Of a stretch of 64,000 nucleotides of DNA, positions 15,784-24,438 are shown in pieces. The notes beneath the pieces were generated by a model, which saw nothing but the letters and a program-made list of their open reading frames with translations, was not told where the DNA came from and did not search any database. The translations under genes and the position numbers were made by a program. Source of the DNA: Natrinema mahii (GTDB taxonomy: Archaea; Halobacteriota; Halobacteria; Halobacteriales; Natrialbaceae); contig JHUT02000002.1 of NCBI GenBank assembly GCA_000690595.2, forward strand, positions 124,001 to 188,000, given 5' to 3'. Position 1 is the stretch's first letter; each line of letters opens with the position of its first letter.

Positions 15784-15837
15784 CACGATCGAACGTTATA
15801 GACGACCGCACGCAACCGCGACTTCAGACTCAAATCC

Positions 15838-16881
15838 ATGACCGACGACATTCGACTCTGCCGTACGTTCCAGACCGCACCGGCCGCCGTCCCGAAAGAC
15901 GACTCGGCGAAGTACCTCGTCTCCGCGCTCACCGCGGAGGGCTTTCAGGCCCCCGACTGGCTCGTGCCCGACATGGAGGACGGCACCGCGCCCAACATGA
16001 AGGCCGAGGGCCTCGAGAACACGATCGAACACGTCCCCCAGCACGACTTCCCCGGCGAGATCTGGCCCCGCGTCGAGTGGAGCTACGAGGACGAAACGTA
16101 CCGCGATAAAGGCCGCGACCAGATTGACCGGCTCGTCGCCGAACTCGGTGACGAGATCGACGGCGTCGTCGTCCCCAAGGTCGGCCGCCTCGCGGACGTC
16201 GAGCGCGCCGCCGAAGTCGTCGCCGACGCCGAGGCCGAACACGGCTACGAGGACGGCTCGATCGGCCTCTCGATCATCATCGAAACCGGCCGCGCCCGCT
16301 CGGACCTGCGCGAGATCGCCAAGTTCGGCGAGGACTCCCGCCTGACCGGGCTCGTCTTCGGCCCCGTCGACTACGCCGCCGAACTCGGCGGCCGCAACCT
16401 CGGCGATGGGATGCCCCGCTGGGACGGCCTCCTCGAGGCCCTGTCCAACGAGGCCAGCGCCGCGGATCTGGTCTCGATCGGCGGCCCCTTCGACGACCTG
16501 TTCAAGGAACGCGCCGGGCTGACCTTCTACAACGCCGACGACTACGCCGACCAGGTCGAACACGAGGCCCGCCTCGGACTCGACGGCTCCTGGTCGCTCC
16601 ATCCCAAACAGACCCTGCAGGCAAACACCGTCCACATGCCCACGCCCGCGGAACTCGAGCGCGACGTGAGCAAGATCGAGCGCTTCAACGCGGCCAAGGC
16701 CGAGGGCACCGGCGCGGTCACGCTCGACGGCCAGATGGTCGACGAGGCCACGTTCAAGAACTTCCGTAACACGGTCCAGCAGGTCCGCGCGATCCACGAG
16801 ATGCGACCCGGCCAGACCGAGGAGTACTACGACGACGAGCTGCTCGAGCGCACGCTCGACCTCGAACTGTCCTATAACTGA
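15838..16881 (+). CDS. CitE-like lyase, probable beta-methylmalyl-CoA lyase
   Basis: A 347-aa HpcH/HpaI-family protein. Visible blocks: 'LVPDMEDGTAPNMKAEGLENT' (metal-binding Asp/Glu), 'DGVVVPKVGRLADVERA', 'SIIIETGRARSDLREIA' (metal Glu), 'LTGLVFGPVDYAAELGG' and 'GSWSLHPKQTLQANT'. Such enzymes cleave beta-methylmalyl-CoA to glyoxylate and propionyl-CoA with Mg2+. In the cycle, glyoxylate then joins acetyl-CoA to make malate and propionyl-CoA is carboxylated. The gene follows mch after 54 nt and closes the operon. CitE paralogues in haloarchaea differ in lyase versus thioesterase activity, and sequence reading alone cannot settle which applies. Confidence 0.85.
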   Translation: MTDDIRLCRTFQTAPAAVPKDDSAKYLVSALTAEGFQAPDWLVPDMEDGTAPNMKAEGLENTIEHVPQHDFPGEIWPRVEWSYEDETYRDKGRDQIDRLVAELGDEIDGVVVPKVGRLADVERAAEVVADAEAEHGYEDGSIGLSIIIETGRARSDLREIAKFGEDSRLTGLVFGPVDYAAELGGRNLGDGMPRWDGLLEALSNEASAADLVSIGGPFDDLFKERAGLTFYNADDYADQVEHEARLGLDGSWSLHPKQTLQANTVHMPTPAELERDVSKIERFNAAKAEGTGAVTLDGQMVDEATFKNFRNTVQQVRAIHEMRPGQTEEYYDDELLERTLDLELSYN

Positions 16882-17075
16882 TCGGTTCAGTAGCACCGTC
16901 GGTCGGCGACTCACGCCCACCGAACGCTACCAACGCCGACCGCGAACCGTTCGTCGTCGCTGGTATCGACCCGAACGGCCGCTGTCTTCCGTTTTATCTC
17001 GACTTGAGTGCCCTGCAAGGTGACAGCTAGCCTAAGAGACGACTACATACCGCTCTGTAGCCCACATAGCAGCCG

Positions 17076-17083
17076 CTATACTC
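17076..17083 (+). promoter_or_regulatory. TATA-like box for the exported GDPD gene
   Basis: CTATACTC lies about 25 nt before ATG 17104, supporting that start over the later ATG at 17161. Confidence 0.45.
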
Positions 17084-17103
17084 GAACCGGAGGATGACAG
17101 GCT

Positions 17104-18168
17104 ATGGTCGAACGCGCCGGGACGGACCGATTGTCATGTCGGCTGTCAGTTCCCGATCGGATGCACGGTGCCGACGATCGAACGGACCCACCCGTCCGAA
17201 CGGGGAGTTCGACGACATCGGCTTCGAGAAGCCGGCGTCGGTCGGTCCTGATCGGGACGGCGGGAATCGCTGCCGCAGCTGGGGTCGGTATTGCGTATAC
17301 GCTGCGTGGGCTGCCTGATGACGATCACGAGACGGACAGTCTCTCGTGGGAACGCGACCCGAATCTCATTGCCCACCGCGGATTCGCCGGGGAGAACCCC
17401 GAAAACACGATCGCGGCCGTTGACGCTGCGACAACCGACACCGAAGCAACCGGGCAGCGGGCGGATCTCATCGAAATCGACGTCGTTCCGACGGCCAACG
17501 ACGATGTGGTCGTATTCCACGATGACGGGCTGTCCGAACGCGACGACGGCCTCACCGACGCGAACGGCATCGTCTGGGACACCGACACTGAGACCGTTAC
17601 CAGTGCGGAGGTACTCGACAGCGGTGAGACGGTCCCACTCCTCACGGAGATTCTCGATGCGATCCCGTCGACCGTCGGCGTGAACATCGAACTGAAAAAT
17701 CCCGGCAGTACGGAGCTTCGGTTCGCTGAAAAACTCCCCAGTAGCGAACTTGCCGAACAGAAAGAGCTCTGGCGACCGTTCGTCGACCGCGTCCTCGAGA
17801 TCGCTGACGAGTACGACAACGAGATCCTCCTCTCGTCGTTCTACGAGGCCGCGCTTGCGATAAGCCACGAGCGATCTACCTATCCGATCGCACCGCTGTT
17901 TTGGGGCTCGATGGACGACGGCCTCGAGATCGCGCGCACCTACGACGCGTCGGCAATTCACCCGCCGATATCGATGATTCAGGGGACGCCGTTTTTCGAT
18001 AAATCGAATCTGCCGGCCATCGATCTGGTTACACTCGCCCACGAGGACGGCCGCGACGTGAACGTCTGGACGGTCGACTCGACACAGCAGGCCAAACACC
18101 TCGCGGCCGCCGGCGTGGACGGCATCATCGCCGATTACTCGGATCTGCTCGCGGGGGCGTCCAGGTGA
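17104..18168 (+). CDS. ugpQ: Glycerophosphodiester phosphodiesterase, Tat-type N-terminus
   Basis: A 354-aa enzyme that hydrolyses glycerophosphodiesters to glycerol-3-phosphate and an alcohol. Catalytic blocks: 'LIAHRGFAGENPENT' (His91-Arg92, Glu100), 'LIEIDVVPTANDDVVVFHDD' (Glu/Asp metal pair, second His), and 'NIELKNPG'. Residues 41-66, 'SRSRRRSVLIG' followed by an Ala/Gly-rich hydrophobic run, look like a twin-arginine signal or anchor, so it probably works outside the membrane. The N-terminal 40 residues before it are unusually long; ATG 17161 would shorten them, but the TATA position favours 17104. It sits directly upstream of the UgpBAEC importer, which would take up its product. Confidence 0.9.
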   Translation: MVERAGTDRLSCRLSVPDRMHGADDRTDPPVRTGSSTTSASRSRRRSVLIGTAGIAAAAGVGIAYTLRGLPDDDHETDSLSWERDPNLIAHRGFAGENPENTIAAVDAATTDTEATGQRADLIEIDVVPTANDDVVVFHDDGLSERDDGLTDANGIVWDTDTETVTSAEVLDSGETVPLLTEILDAIPSTVGVNIELKNPGSTELRFAEKLPSSELAEQKELWRPFVDRVLEIADEYDNEILLSSFYEAALAISHERSTYPIAPLFWGSMDDGLEIARTYDASAIHPPISMIQGTPFFDKSNLPAIDLVTLAHEDGRDVNVWTVDSTQQAKHLAAAGVDGIIADYSDLLAGASR

Positions 18169-18291
18169 CTGAGACGGGTTCAACTCGTCGTGTCCGGGAG
18201 ACGCTCTCGGAGTGGGGTGGAAAATATGGGGCAGTTGTTCTTTCCGGAATAGAGATCTACGTAGGTATACCACCCCCTCATATCAGATAAT

Positions 18292-18321
18292 AGTACTCTT
18301 AGCAGGACCTATTAGAGTACT
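18292..18321. promoter_or_regulatory. Inverted repeat AGTACTCT-N14-AGAGTACT, candidate operator
   Basis: A perfect 8-bp palindrome centred about 35 bp upstream of ATG 18341. Its right half overlaps the position expected for the TATA element (CTATTAGA), so binding should block transcription of the ugp operon. It shares TACTCT/AGAGTA half-sites with the mct/mamA palindrome. Confidence 0.5.
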
Positions 18322-18340
18322 TTCGCCTACGTTCTCTCGG

Positions 18341-19690
18341 ATGAACGATACTGAGGACGCGGTAGATGGGATTTCACGTCGGGGCACGCTCGTCAAGAGC
18401 GGACTTGCACTGGGTGCGCTTTCCAGCCTGGCAGGCTGTCTGAGCGGAGGCGGAAATCAAGAGATCACACCGATCGCCGACGAACTGACCGTCTGGCACG
18501 CGATGGGCGGGACGAACGGAGAGACGCTCGACGGAATCGCCGCCGATTTCGAGAGCGAATACGGGACATCGGTGAATATGGAGTTTCAGGATTCCTACGA
18601 GAACGTACTCACGAACACGCTCGCAGGGTTCGACTCCGGAAGTGTCTCGGACATGTTGCAAGTCGACAGCCTGTTCGCTCAGCAAGTGCTCGATACTGAA
18701 AGGGTACGACCGGTTGAGAACATTCTCCCGGACGATGTTGATACGGACGATTTCCTCGATAACGTCGCGGAGTTCTTCACCGTCGATGGCGAACTCGCGT
18801 CGCTACCGTTCAACAACTCGAACGCGATCATGTACATCAACCGTGATGCCTTCGAGGAAGCCGGGCTCGACCCTGACGACCCACCGCGCACGCTCGCAGA
18901 GGTGCGGTCTGCCTCCGAGCAACTCGTCGATCAGGATGTCACCCAGTACGGCATCACCTGGCCGAACCACGTCTGGTTCGTCGAAACGTGGTACGGCTTC
19001 GAAGGCGAACTCATGACCGACGCCGAAAACGGGCACGCGGGCGACCCTTCGACGTTCCGAACGCCGGACTCGATCCACGATCTCTTCGACTGGTGGAAGG
19101 GGATGGCCGACGACGGCCTCTATACGAACCCGGGAATCGAGGCGTGGGGCGAGGCAACGTCGCTGTTCATCGAACAGGAGACCGCGATGGTCCTGACGAG
19201 TACCGCGTCGGTCTCGGGACTGATCGCCGACTCCGAGGACTTCGAGGTCGATGCAGCCCCCTATCCGAGTATCAGTGAGACTCGCGTCGGACCGGTTATC
19301 GGCGGTGCGTCGTTTTACGTCCCCGAGGGACTCCCCGAGGATCGCTACGAGGAAATCGGACAGTTGCTCCAGTACATGGCCCAACCCGAGGTACAGACCG
19401 AGTGGCACAAAGGGTCGGGCTACTACCCGATTACCCAAAGCTCGGTCGACTCGCTCAGAGCGGACGGCTGGTTCGAGGAGAACCCGATGTACAACGTCGC
19501 ACTCGAGCAACTCCAGAACGGTGACGCCGATGATCCGGCGACGAAACGGGCCCTGCTCGGACCGGCACGGAACGTCCAGACCACCATTCAGGACAAATCG
19601 GTCGACATCCTCAACGCCGACGATATCGGGTCGGAGATCGGCGCCATGAAAGACGAGGTCGAAACGATTCTCGACGACTACTACAACTGA
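18341..19690 (+). CDS. ugpB: ABC transporter substrate-binding lipoprotein, UgpB-like
   Basis: A 449-aa family-1 solute-binding protein. The start ATG 18341 gives a proper Tat lipoprotein signal: 'SRRGTLVKSG' with twin Arg at 13-14, hydrophobic 'LALGALSSLAG' and lipobox Cys33. The mature part follows the sugar/glycerol-phosphate pattern: 'LTVWHAMGGTNGETLDGIAADFE', 'LASLPFNNSNAIMYINRDAFEEAGLDPDDPP', 'VIGGASFYVPEGLPED' and 'QPEVQTEWHKGSGYYPI'. The 'GGTNG ... W' and 'MYINRD' blocks are typical of UgpB. It collects glycerol-3-phosphate or a related diester at the outer membrane face and passes it to the permeases. Substrate is inferred from the adjacent GDPD gene and family resemblance. Confidence 0.9.
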   Translation: MNDTEDAVDGISRRGTLVKSGLALGALSSLAGCLSGGGNQEITPIADELTVWHAMGGTNGETLDGIAADFESEYGTSVNMEFQDSYENVLTNTLAGFDSGSVSDMLQVDSLFAQQVLDTERVRPVENILPDDVDTDDFLDNVAEFFTVDGELASLPFNNSNAIMYINRDAFEEAGLDPDDPPRTLAEVRSASEQLVDQDVTQYGITWPNHVWFVETWYGFEGELMTDAENGHAGDPSTFRTPDSIHDLFDWWKGMADDGLYTNPGIEAWGEATSLFIEQETAMVLTSTASVSGLIADSEDFEVDAAPYPSISETRVGPVIGGASFYVPEGLPEDRYEEIGQLLQYMAQPEVQTEWHKGSGYYPITQSSVDSLRADGWFEENPMYNVALEQLQNGDADDPATKRALLGPARNVQTTIQDKSVDILNADDIGSEIGAMKDEVETILDDYYN

Positions 19691-19708
19691 TCAGCGAGTC
19701 CCATTATC

Positions 19709-20593
19709 ATGTCCACGCGAGAAATATTCGATGGGCGGCTCGAGGCAGCGCTGTTGCTCTTGCCGACGATCATCGTGTCGGTCGTGTTCCTGTATTATCC
19801 GACGGCACTGGCGGTCCGAACCAGTTTCTTCGACTCTGGGTTCGGTCGACAAGACGAGTTCGTCGGCTTCGAAAATTACACCACGTTGCTTACCAGCTCG
19901 GACTATCACTCGAGTATCCTGCTGTCGGTACTGTTCGCCGCGATCGTTGTCGTCGGCGTGATCTCGTTTTCGCTGTACGTGACGTTTCTCATCCACGAGG
20001 TGGAGTACGGCCAGACTGCGTATCTGCTCTCCGTCATTTGGCCGTACGCGCTCCCGCCGGCAGTCGGTGCGCTCGTGTTCTTGTTCATGTTACATCCGAC
20101 GCTAGGCGTCGTAACCGGGCCAATCGAGGCGCTCGGGATCGACCTCAACTGGTTCAGTAACGGGTCGCAAGCGTTCGTCGTCGTGGCCCTCGCGGCGATC
20201 TGGAAGCAGATCGGCTACAACGTGATCTTCATGATCGCTTCGATGAACACGATTCCCGACGCACTCACCGAAACCGCTCGACTCGATGGAGTGAGTCGGT
20301 TTCGTCGTCTCGTCTCCGTCTACGTCCCGATAATGACTCCCACGCTGTTCTTCCTCGTGATCATCAACACGATTTACGCGTTCTTTAGTACGTTCGCGCT
20401 CGTCGATCTGCTGACCAGCGGTGGTCCCTCGGGCGCGACGAACATCCTGATTTTCGATCTGTATCAGGAGGGGTTCTCGTTCTTCAATTTCGGCATCGCA
20501 TCCACGAAATCGGTCATCCTCTTTCTGGTCGTTGGCATCCTCATGTACGTCCAATTTCGTGTGACTGACAAGTACTCGTACTACGGTGGGTAG
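19709..20593 (+). CDS. ugpA: ABC transporter permease, UgpA-like
   Basis: A 294-aa inner-membrane protein with six hydrophobic segments beginning 'LLLLPTIIVSVVFLYYPTALAV'. The cytoplasmic EAA loop is visible at 'ALTETARLDGVSRFRRLVSVYVPIM', which docks on the ATPase. It belongs to the MalF/UgpA type and forms the channel with the next gene. It starts 18 nt after ugpB and ends next to ugpE. Length is normal for the family. Confidence 0.92.
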   Translation: MSTREIFDGRLEAALLLLPTIIVSVVFLYYPTALAVRTSFFDSGFGRQDEFVGFENYTTLLTSSDYHSSILLSVLFAAIVVVGVISFSLYVTFLIHEVEYGQTAYLLSVIWPYALPPAVGALVFLFMLHPTLGVVTGPIEALGIDLNWFSNGSQAFVVVALAAIWKQIGYNVIFMIASMNTIPDALTETARLDGVSRFRRLVSVYVPIMTPTLFFLVIINTIYAFFSTFALVDLLTSGGPSGATNILIFDLYQEGFSFFNFGIASTKSVILFLVVGILMYVQFRVTDKYSYYGG

Positions 20594-20594
20594 A

Positions 20595-21479
20595 ATGGAC
20601 GGAGTCATCCAATACACGAAACGCCGCATCGATGCAGTGATCGGACGAACCCCCGAGCAGACGGACCAGGGGAGCAACGCTGGCATCCATCTCCAACTCT
20701 GGGTGCTGGTGTTTCTGGTGGTGTTTCCCATCGCCGTTGCCCTCATCGTGAGTACGAAACAACAGGGGATCGTCACGAGCCTCGGCGATCTCGCTCCCGG
20801 AACGTACGCGCTCGAGAACTATCGGGAGGCGATCGTCGACTACAACTTCGGCCGGTTCATGTGGAACTCGCTGGTGATGTCGACCGTCGTCGTCGCTGGG
20901 AAGCTCGTCATCTCAGTCTGTGCGGCGATGGCGATCGTCTACTATCGGGTTCCCTACAAGGACCTCGTGTTCTTGTTCATCCTGTTTACGCTCCTGCTAC
21001 CCGTCCCGGTTCGGTTTATTCCGCTGTATCAGTTGATCAACGACTTCGGGTGGGGGAACAGTTTGCTCGCGATCACCGTTCCGTATCTCGCCAGCGCGAC
21101 GGCGGTGTTCATCCTTCGACAGCACTTCCTCTCGATTCCGACGTCGATCGTCGAAACCGCCAAATTAGACGGCGTCGGACCGATACAATTCATGGTCTAC
21201 GTGCTGATCCCGATGTCGAAAGGCGTCCTCGTCGGCGTCTCCATCATCATGTTCGTCTACGCGTGGAATCAGTACCTCTGGCCCCTGGTAATTATCAACT
21301 CGGAGGCCAATCAGGTTGCACAGGTCGGCCTGCAGTTGCTTCAAGGCGACGTTCAGGGCGGCCAACTCTCCTGGTCACTGGTAATGGCGGGATCGATGCT
21401 AACCCTGATTCCGCCGCTGGTCTTGATGATCATCTTCCGGAAACCGCTCCTCGAAACGTTCACGATTCAACAGAAATAA
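20595..21479 (+). CDS. ugpE: ABC transporter permease, UgpE-like
   Basis: A 294-aa MalG/UgpE-type permease. Six hydrophobic segments are seen, the first being 'LWVLVFLVVFPIAVALIVS'. The EAA loop is 'SIVETAKLDGVGPIQFMVYVLIPM'. I took ATG 20595, just after the ugpA stop; an overlapping GTG at 20586 would add three residues and give translational coupling. It partners UgpA to form the membrane pore. Confidence 0.92.
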   Translation: MDGVIQYTKRRIDAVIGRTPEQTDQGSNAGIHLQLWVLVFLVVFPIAVALIVSTKQQGIVTSLGDLAPGTYALENYREAIVDYNFGRFMWNSLVMSTVVVAGKLVISVCAAMAIVYYRVPYKDLVFLFILFTLLLPVPVRFIPLYQLINDFGWGNSLLAITVPYLASATAVFILRQHFLSIPTSIVETAKLDGVGPIQFMVYVLIPMSKGVLVGVSIIMFVYAWNQYLWPLVIINSEANQVAQVGLQLLQGDVQGGQLSWSLVMAGSMLTLIPPLVLMIIFRKPLLETFTIQQK

Positions 21480-21481
21480 CA

Positions 21482-22651
21482 ATGACAACAATCAAACTGC
21501 AGAATCTCCGCAAGGAGTTCGACGATGTCGTCGCCGTCAACGGAATCGACCTCACCGTCGAGGACGGGGAGTTCCTCGTGATCGTCGGTCCGAGCGGCTG
21601 TGGCAAGAGTACGACGCTCCGGCTCCTCGCCGGGCTCGAGCAGGCAACGGACGGCCGGATCGGTATGAACGGCCGGGACGTCACCGATACCGAGCCGAAA
21701 AACAGGAACGTCGCGATGGTGTTCCAGAACTACGCGCTCTACCCCCACATGACGGGGCGACGGAACATCACCTTCGGAATGAAGTCCGCCGGATCGTTCA
21801 CCGACGAGGATATCGACCGGCGAGTCGAGGAGGCCGCGGAGACGCTCGACATTACGGATCTCCTCGATCGAAAACCCCAGGCCATGTCCGGCGGCGAACG
21901 CCAGCGGATCGCACTCGGTCGCGCGATCGTCCGCGATCCGGACGCGTTTTTGATGGACGAGCCGCTCTCGAATCTGGACGCGAAACTCCGGATTCAGATG
22001 CGCGCCGAGCTAACGAGACTCCACGCGGAACTCCAGACGACGACGATTTATGTCACACACGACCAGACGGAGGCCATGACGCTCGGCGAACGAGTCGTCG
22101 TCATGAACGACGGGCAGATCATGCAGGTCGACTCGCCACAGGTGCTGTACGATTTCCCGGAGAATCGCTTCGTCGCCGAGTTCATCGGCGATCCGGCGAT
22201 GAACATGATCGATGTCGCGGTCGAACACGGGACCGCGGTCCACGACGCCTTCGAACTGCCACTTCCCAGCGATGGTGGCGAAGACGGGAGCACCGAAACG
22301 AGCCTTGGCGCTCGGCAATCGAAAGAGCAGCAGGCCGCGGTTCTCGGTATTCGCCCGGAGGACTTCTATCTGGCACGGGAGTACCCCGATCTCGGCGACG
22401 AGACGTTCACAGCCACGGTCGACGTCACCGAACCGCTCGGAGATAGCCTCCTCATACACTGTTCGGTTGGCGACGCCGCTTTCAAAATCCAGGCCGAACC
22501 GCGAACGTCGCTGCAGACGGGTGACGAGATCACGGTCACGTACGATCCGGAGCGACTCCACCTCTTCGACCCGGAGACCGGTGAGGCAGTCTATCACTCG
22601 GCGAACGCTCCCGCGTCACCCGAGCGAGTCGAACAGGCCCCTCGAGGGTAG
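21482..22651 (+). CDS. ugpC: ABC transporter ATP-binding protein, UgpC/MalK-like
   Basis: A 389-aa ATPase starting two nt after the ugpE stop. Walker A GPSGCGKST is at 36-44, the Q loop 'MVFQNYALYPHMT' follows, the signature is 'MSGGERQRIALGRAI', Walker B is 'DAFLMDEPLSNLD', and the switch His is in 'YVTHDQTEAM'. The C-terminal 150 residues form a MalK-type TOBE/OB regulatory domain ('VLGIRPEDFYL'). It powers import by UgpBAE. Residues about 255-285 are a divergent linker rich in Gly/Ser/Glu. It is the last gene of the operon. Confidence 0.93.
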   Translation: MTTIKLQNLRKEFDDVVAVNGIDLTVEDGEFLVIVGPSGCGKSTTLRLLAGLEQATDGRIGMNGRDVTDTEPKNRNVAMVFQNYALYPHMTGRRNITFGMKSAGSFTDEDIDRRVEEAAETLDITDLLDRKPQAMSGGERQRIALGRAIVRDPDAFLMDEPLSNLDAKLRIQMRAELTRLHAELQTTTIYVTHDQTEAMTLGERVVVMNDGQIMQVDSPQVLYDFPENRFVAEFIGDPAMNMIDVAVEHGTAVHDAFELPLPSDGGEDGSTETSLGARQSKEQQAAVLGIRPEDFYLAREYPDLGDETFTATVDVTEPLGDSLLIHCSVGDAAFKIQAEPRTSLQTGDEITVTYDPERLHLFDPETGEAVYHSANAPASPERVEQAPRG

Positions 22652-22838
22652 ACGGCCTGTGAGTCGCCCGTTCGGAGTCCCCGGACACTGACTACAGTTC
22701 AGTTCACTACCGTGGTTGACCGCGATTTTCGATGGCGAGTACGGTTGGACTGGCCGCGACCTCGACGGATTGGACACTCCTCACGAAACGACGATGGGGA
22801 TGGGAGTTGCCGCTCGCGACGTTGCTCGCGGCAACATA

Positions 22839-22859
22839 CGGTGGGGATGGGAGTTGAAC
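22839..22859 (-). repeat. Degenerate tRNA-Ser tail copy
   Basis: CGGTGGGGATGGGAGTTGAAC matches the tRNA-Ser 3' end with one difference. It lacks the anticodon arm and 5' acceptor strand, so it is not a tRNA gene. Confidence 0.75.
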
Positions 22860-23017
22860 TACGCCGAGACGGTCCGGCTCGCTCACTTCGTTCGCTTCCC
22901 GGCTGCGACTCGTCTCGTTCAAATCCATCTTGACGCTTTGCTCCTCACGTCCGTTCATCGTGAGAACGTCGTTCTCACGAGCGTTCACTCGCTTCGCTCG
23001 TGAACACGTCGCAAAAG

Positions 23018-23038
23018 CGGTGGGGATGGGATTTGAAC
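23018..23038 (-). repeat. Perfect tRNA-Ser tail copy
   Basis: A 21-base identical copy of the discriminator, acceptor and T-arm strand of the tRNA at 23218-23301. It could be an old attachment site. Confidence 0.8.
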
Positions 23039-23217
23039 CACGCCCGAGAACCTGCTCGCTACGCTCGCAGAACCTCGGTCTGATTCAAATCCCAACGTGT
23101 CGTCTTCTCACTCGCGATACTCCTCGTGGTTCGAAAGACGCTGGGCGTCTTTCGTCATCACGAAACGGCTTCGCCGTTTCGAACGACTTCGCTCGTCGTA
23201 TCGTACTCGTGAGAAGA

Positions 23218-23301
23218 CGGTGGGGATGGGATTTGAACCCATGAGGCTTGACAGCCACCTGCTCTCAAGGCAGGCGCGTTGGGCCGCTCTGCCACCCCAC
23301 C
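23218..23301 (-). tRNA. tRNA-Ser (anticodon UGA)
   Basis: The reverse strand folds as a class II tRNA of 84 nt. Acceptor GGTGGGG pairs with CCCCACC, with discriminator G. The T arm is ATGGG-TTCAAAT-CCCAT and the anticodon arm CCTGC-CTTGAGA-GCAGG, giving TGA. A long variable arm follows, as required for serine. CCA is not encoded. There is no intron. Its 3' end is repeated downstream. Confidence 0.96.
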
Positions 23302-23342
23302 TCACCTATCGCTTCCGCACACGCTCAAAAAGCCTTGTCGGT

Positions 23343-24089
23343 CTATTCGCGCTCGAGTCCGCCGTCCGCACCGATCCGAAGCCCCAGTTCGCCCACGAAC
23401 GCCGCGGTCGCCTCGCCACCCGCCCGACCGGCCGCGCGTCGCGCCTCGAGGCCGGCGATCGTCTCTCGGAGTCCGGCCGGCGTCCGGATCGTCGGGAGCA
23501 TCGGCGCGAACCCGACGCCGAGGCCGGCGTCGGCCCCTCGACGAGCGAGCGTCGACAGTTCGGGCGTCCCGTAGGCGTCGGCGAAGTCGATGGGAGCAGA
23601 AAAACCGGCGAAGTAGACGCTCCCGCCGGTCGAGGGCCCCAGGACGACGTCGTCGCGGCGCAGCGACATCGCCGCGCCGTCGATCTCGGTGCGGGCCACC
23701 AGCGGGGCCGTCGGCTCGAGGACGCCGACGCTCTGGGCCCCCTCCTGCTCGAGCAGGTGGGTGACCGTGTTGCCCACGCGAGCCGAGCGAGTCGAGCCGA
23801 CCTGTCGCTCGAGTCGGACATCGGCGTCCTCGCCGAGGGCCTCGACGACCAGCGCCCGGACCTCGGCCTCGGGGTCGCCGTCGGCGTCGGCGTCGGTCTC
23901 GGGGAGGGTCTCGGCGTCGCGGTAGTTGACCAGGAGGTCGCCGCCGCTGGCGGCGACGGCTCGGCAGACGTCGGCGACGGCGGCTTCGTAGAGGGCCGCG
24001 GCCTCGGAGGCGGTCAGCGGCGACTGGTCGGCGAGCGCGGAGAGGACGAGCCCGTCCCGCGGCGGGTCGACCGGAACGACGACGATCAT
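23343..24089 (-). CDS. Conserved protein, possible nucleotidyltransferase/glycosyltransferase-A fold
   Basis: A 248-aa protein starting MIVVVPVDPPRDGLVLSALA at ATG 24089; an upstream in-frame start would add a basic, family-unlike tail. The opening beta strand plus Pro, 'DLLVNYRDAETLP', 'QVGSTRSARVGNTVTHLLEQEG' and 'SVGVLEPTAPLVARTEID' suggest a Rossmann-like nucleotide-sugar-transferase fold similar to DUF2064 or CofC proteins. I do not see the full catalytic signature of either, so no reaction is assigned. It is transcribed toward the tRNA-Ser gene with a 41-bp gap. Confidence 0.75.
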   Translation of the reverse strand: MIVVVPVDPPRDGLVLSALADQSPLTASEAAALYEAAVADVCRAVAASGGDLLVNYRDAETLPETDADADGDPEAEVRALVVEALGEDADVRLERQVGSTRSARVGNTVTHLLEQEGAQSVGVLEPTAPLVARTEIDGAAMSLRRDDVVLGPSTGGSVYFAGFSAPIDFADAYGTPELSTLARRGADAGLGVGFAPMLPTIRTPAGLRETIAGLEARRAAGRAGGEATAAFVGELGLRIGADGGLERE

Positions 24090-24195
24090 AGCCGGTACTC
24101 CGCGGGCGCGGTCCTTGAACGCGGCGCTTCCCGAGGGGGAAGTGCCGGACACCGAAAGACCACGAATTATAGTGGAGGAGTGCGTGCGAGTCGGT

Positions 24196-24414
24196 ATGGA
24201 CGAACGTTCGATCGCTGGACTGGTCGCGACGGCTGTCATCGCCGCGCTGGCGGTCCTCGGCCTGTACGGGTTCGGAACCGGCTATCTGCTCGACTCGCCC
24301 GGCGACTACCTCGCGCCGTCGATGGGCGTCCTCGCCGTCGCCGTCGTCGCCGTCGGCGCGCTGATCGCCTCGGGCATCGGCTCGGGCCGCTGGCGCGAGA
24401 ACCCCTACTGGTAG
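24196..24414 (+). CDS. Small two-helix membrane protein, 72 aa
   Basis: Starting at ATG 24196, the protein has two hydrophobic segments, 'IAGLVATAVIAALAVLGLYG' (about 6-25) and 'MGVLAVAVVAVGALIASG' (about 43-60), joined by a short acidic loop and ended by 'GRWRENPYW'. The C-terminal aromatic/charged tail resembles haloarchaeal proteins annotated only as membrane proteins. A TATA-like AATTATA lies about 28 nt upstream, which decides the start. Function unknown. Confidence 0.7.
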   Translation: MDERSIAGLVATAVIAALAVLGLYGFGTGYLLDSPGDYLAPSMGVLAVAVVAVGALIASGIGSGRWRENPYW

Positions 24415-24438
24415 CGCCGCTCGATCACCGCCGCTTCC

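Larger units (their letters stand above)
22652..23217. repeat. Gene-free stretch with three tRNA-Ser 3'-end copies and nested hairpins
   Basis: No gene is credible here between convergent ugpC and tRNA-Ser. The tail of the tRNA gene (T-arm plus acceptor) recurs in the same orientation at 22793-22810 (short), 22839-22859 and 23018-23038. The last is a perfect 21-base match and lies exactly 200 bp from the real tRNA end. Each of the two longer copies pairs with a downstream reversed arm, for example GGGATTTGAA at 23028-23037 with TTCAAATCCC at 23084-23093, enclosing GCTCGC/GCGAGC-type hairpins. Further strong hairpins occur around 22961-23003 and 23124-23205. Confidence 0.75.

Noticed and set aside
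22793-23038. Possible extra tRNA genes
   Set aside because: The repeats contain only the T-arm and acceptor 3' strand. No anticodon arm or 5' acceptor is present, so they are tail copies.
22900-23217. CRISPR array
   Set aside because: Repeats are few, unequal in spacing and length and are self-complementary hairpins. No cas gene lies in the window.
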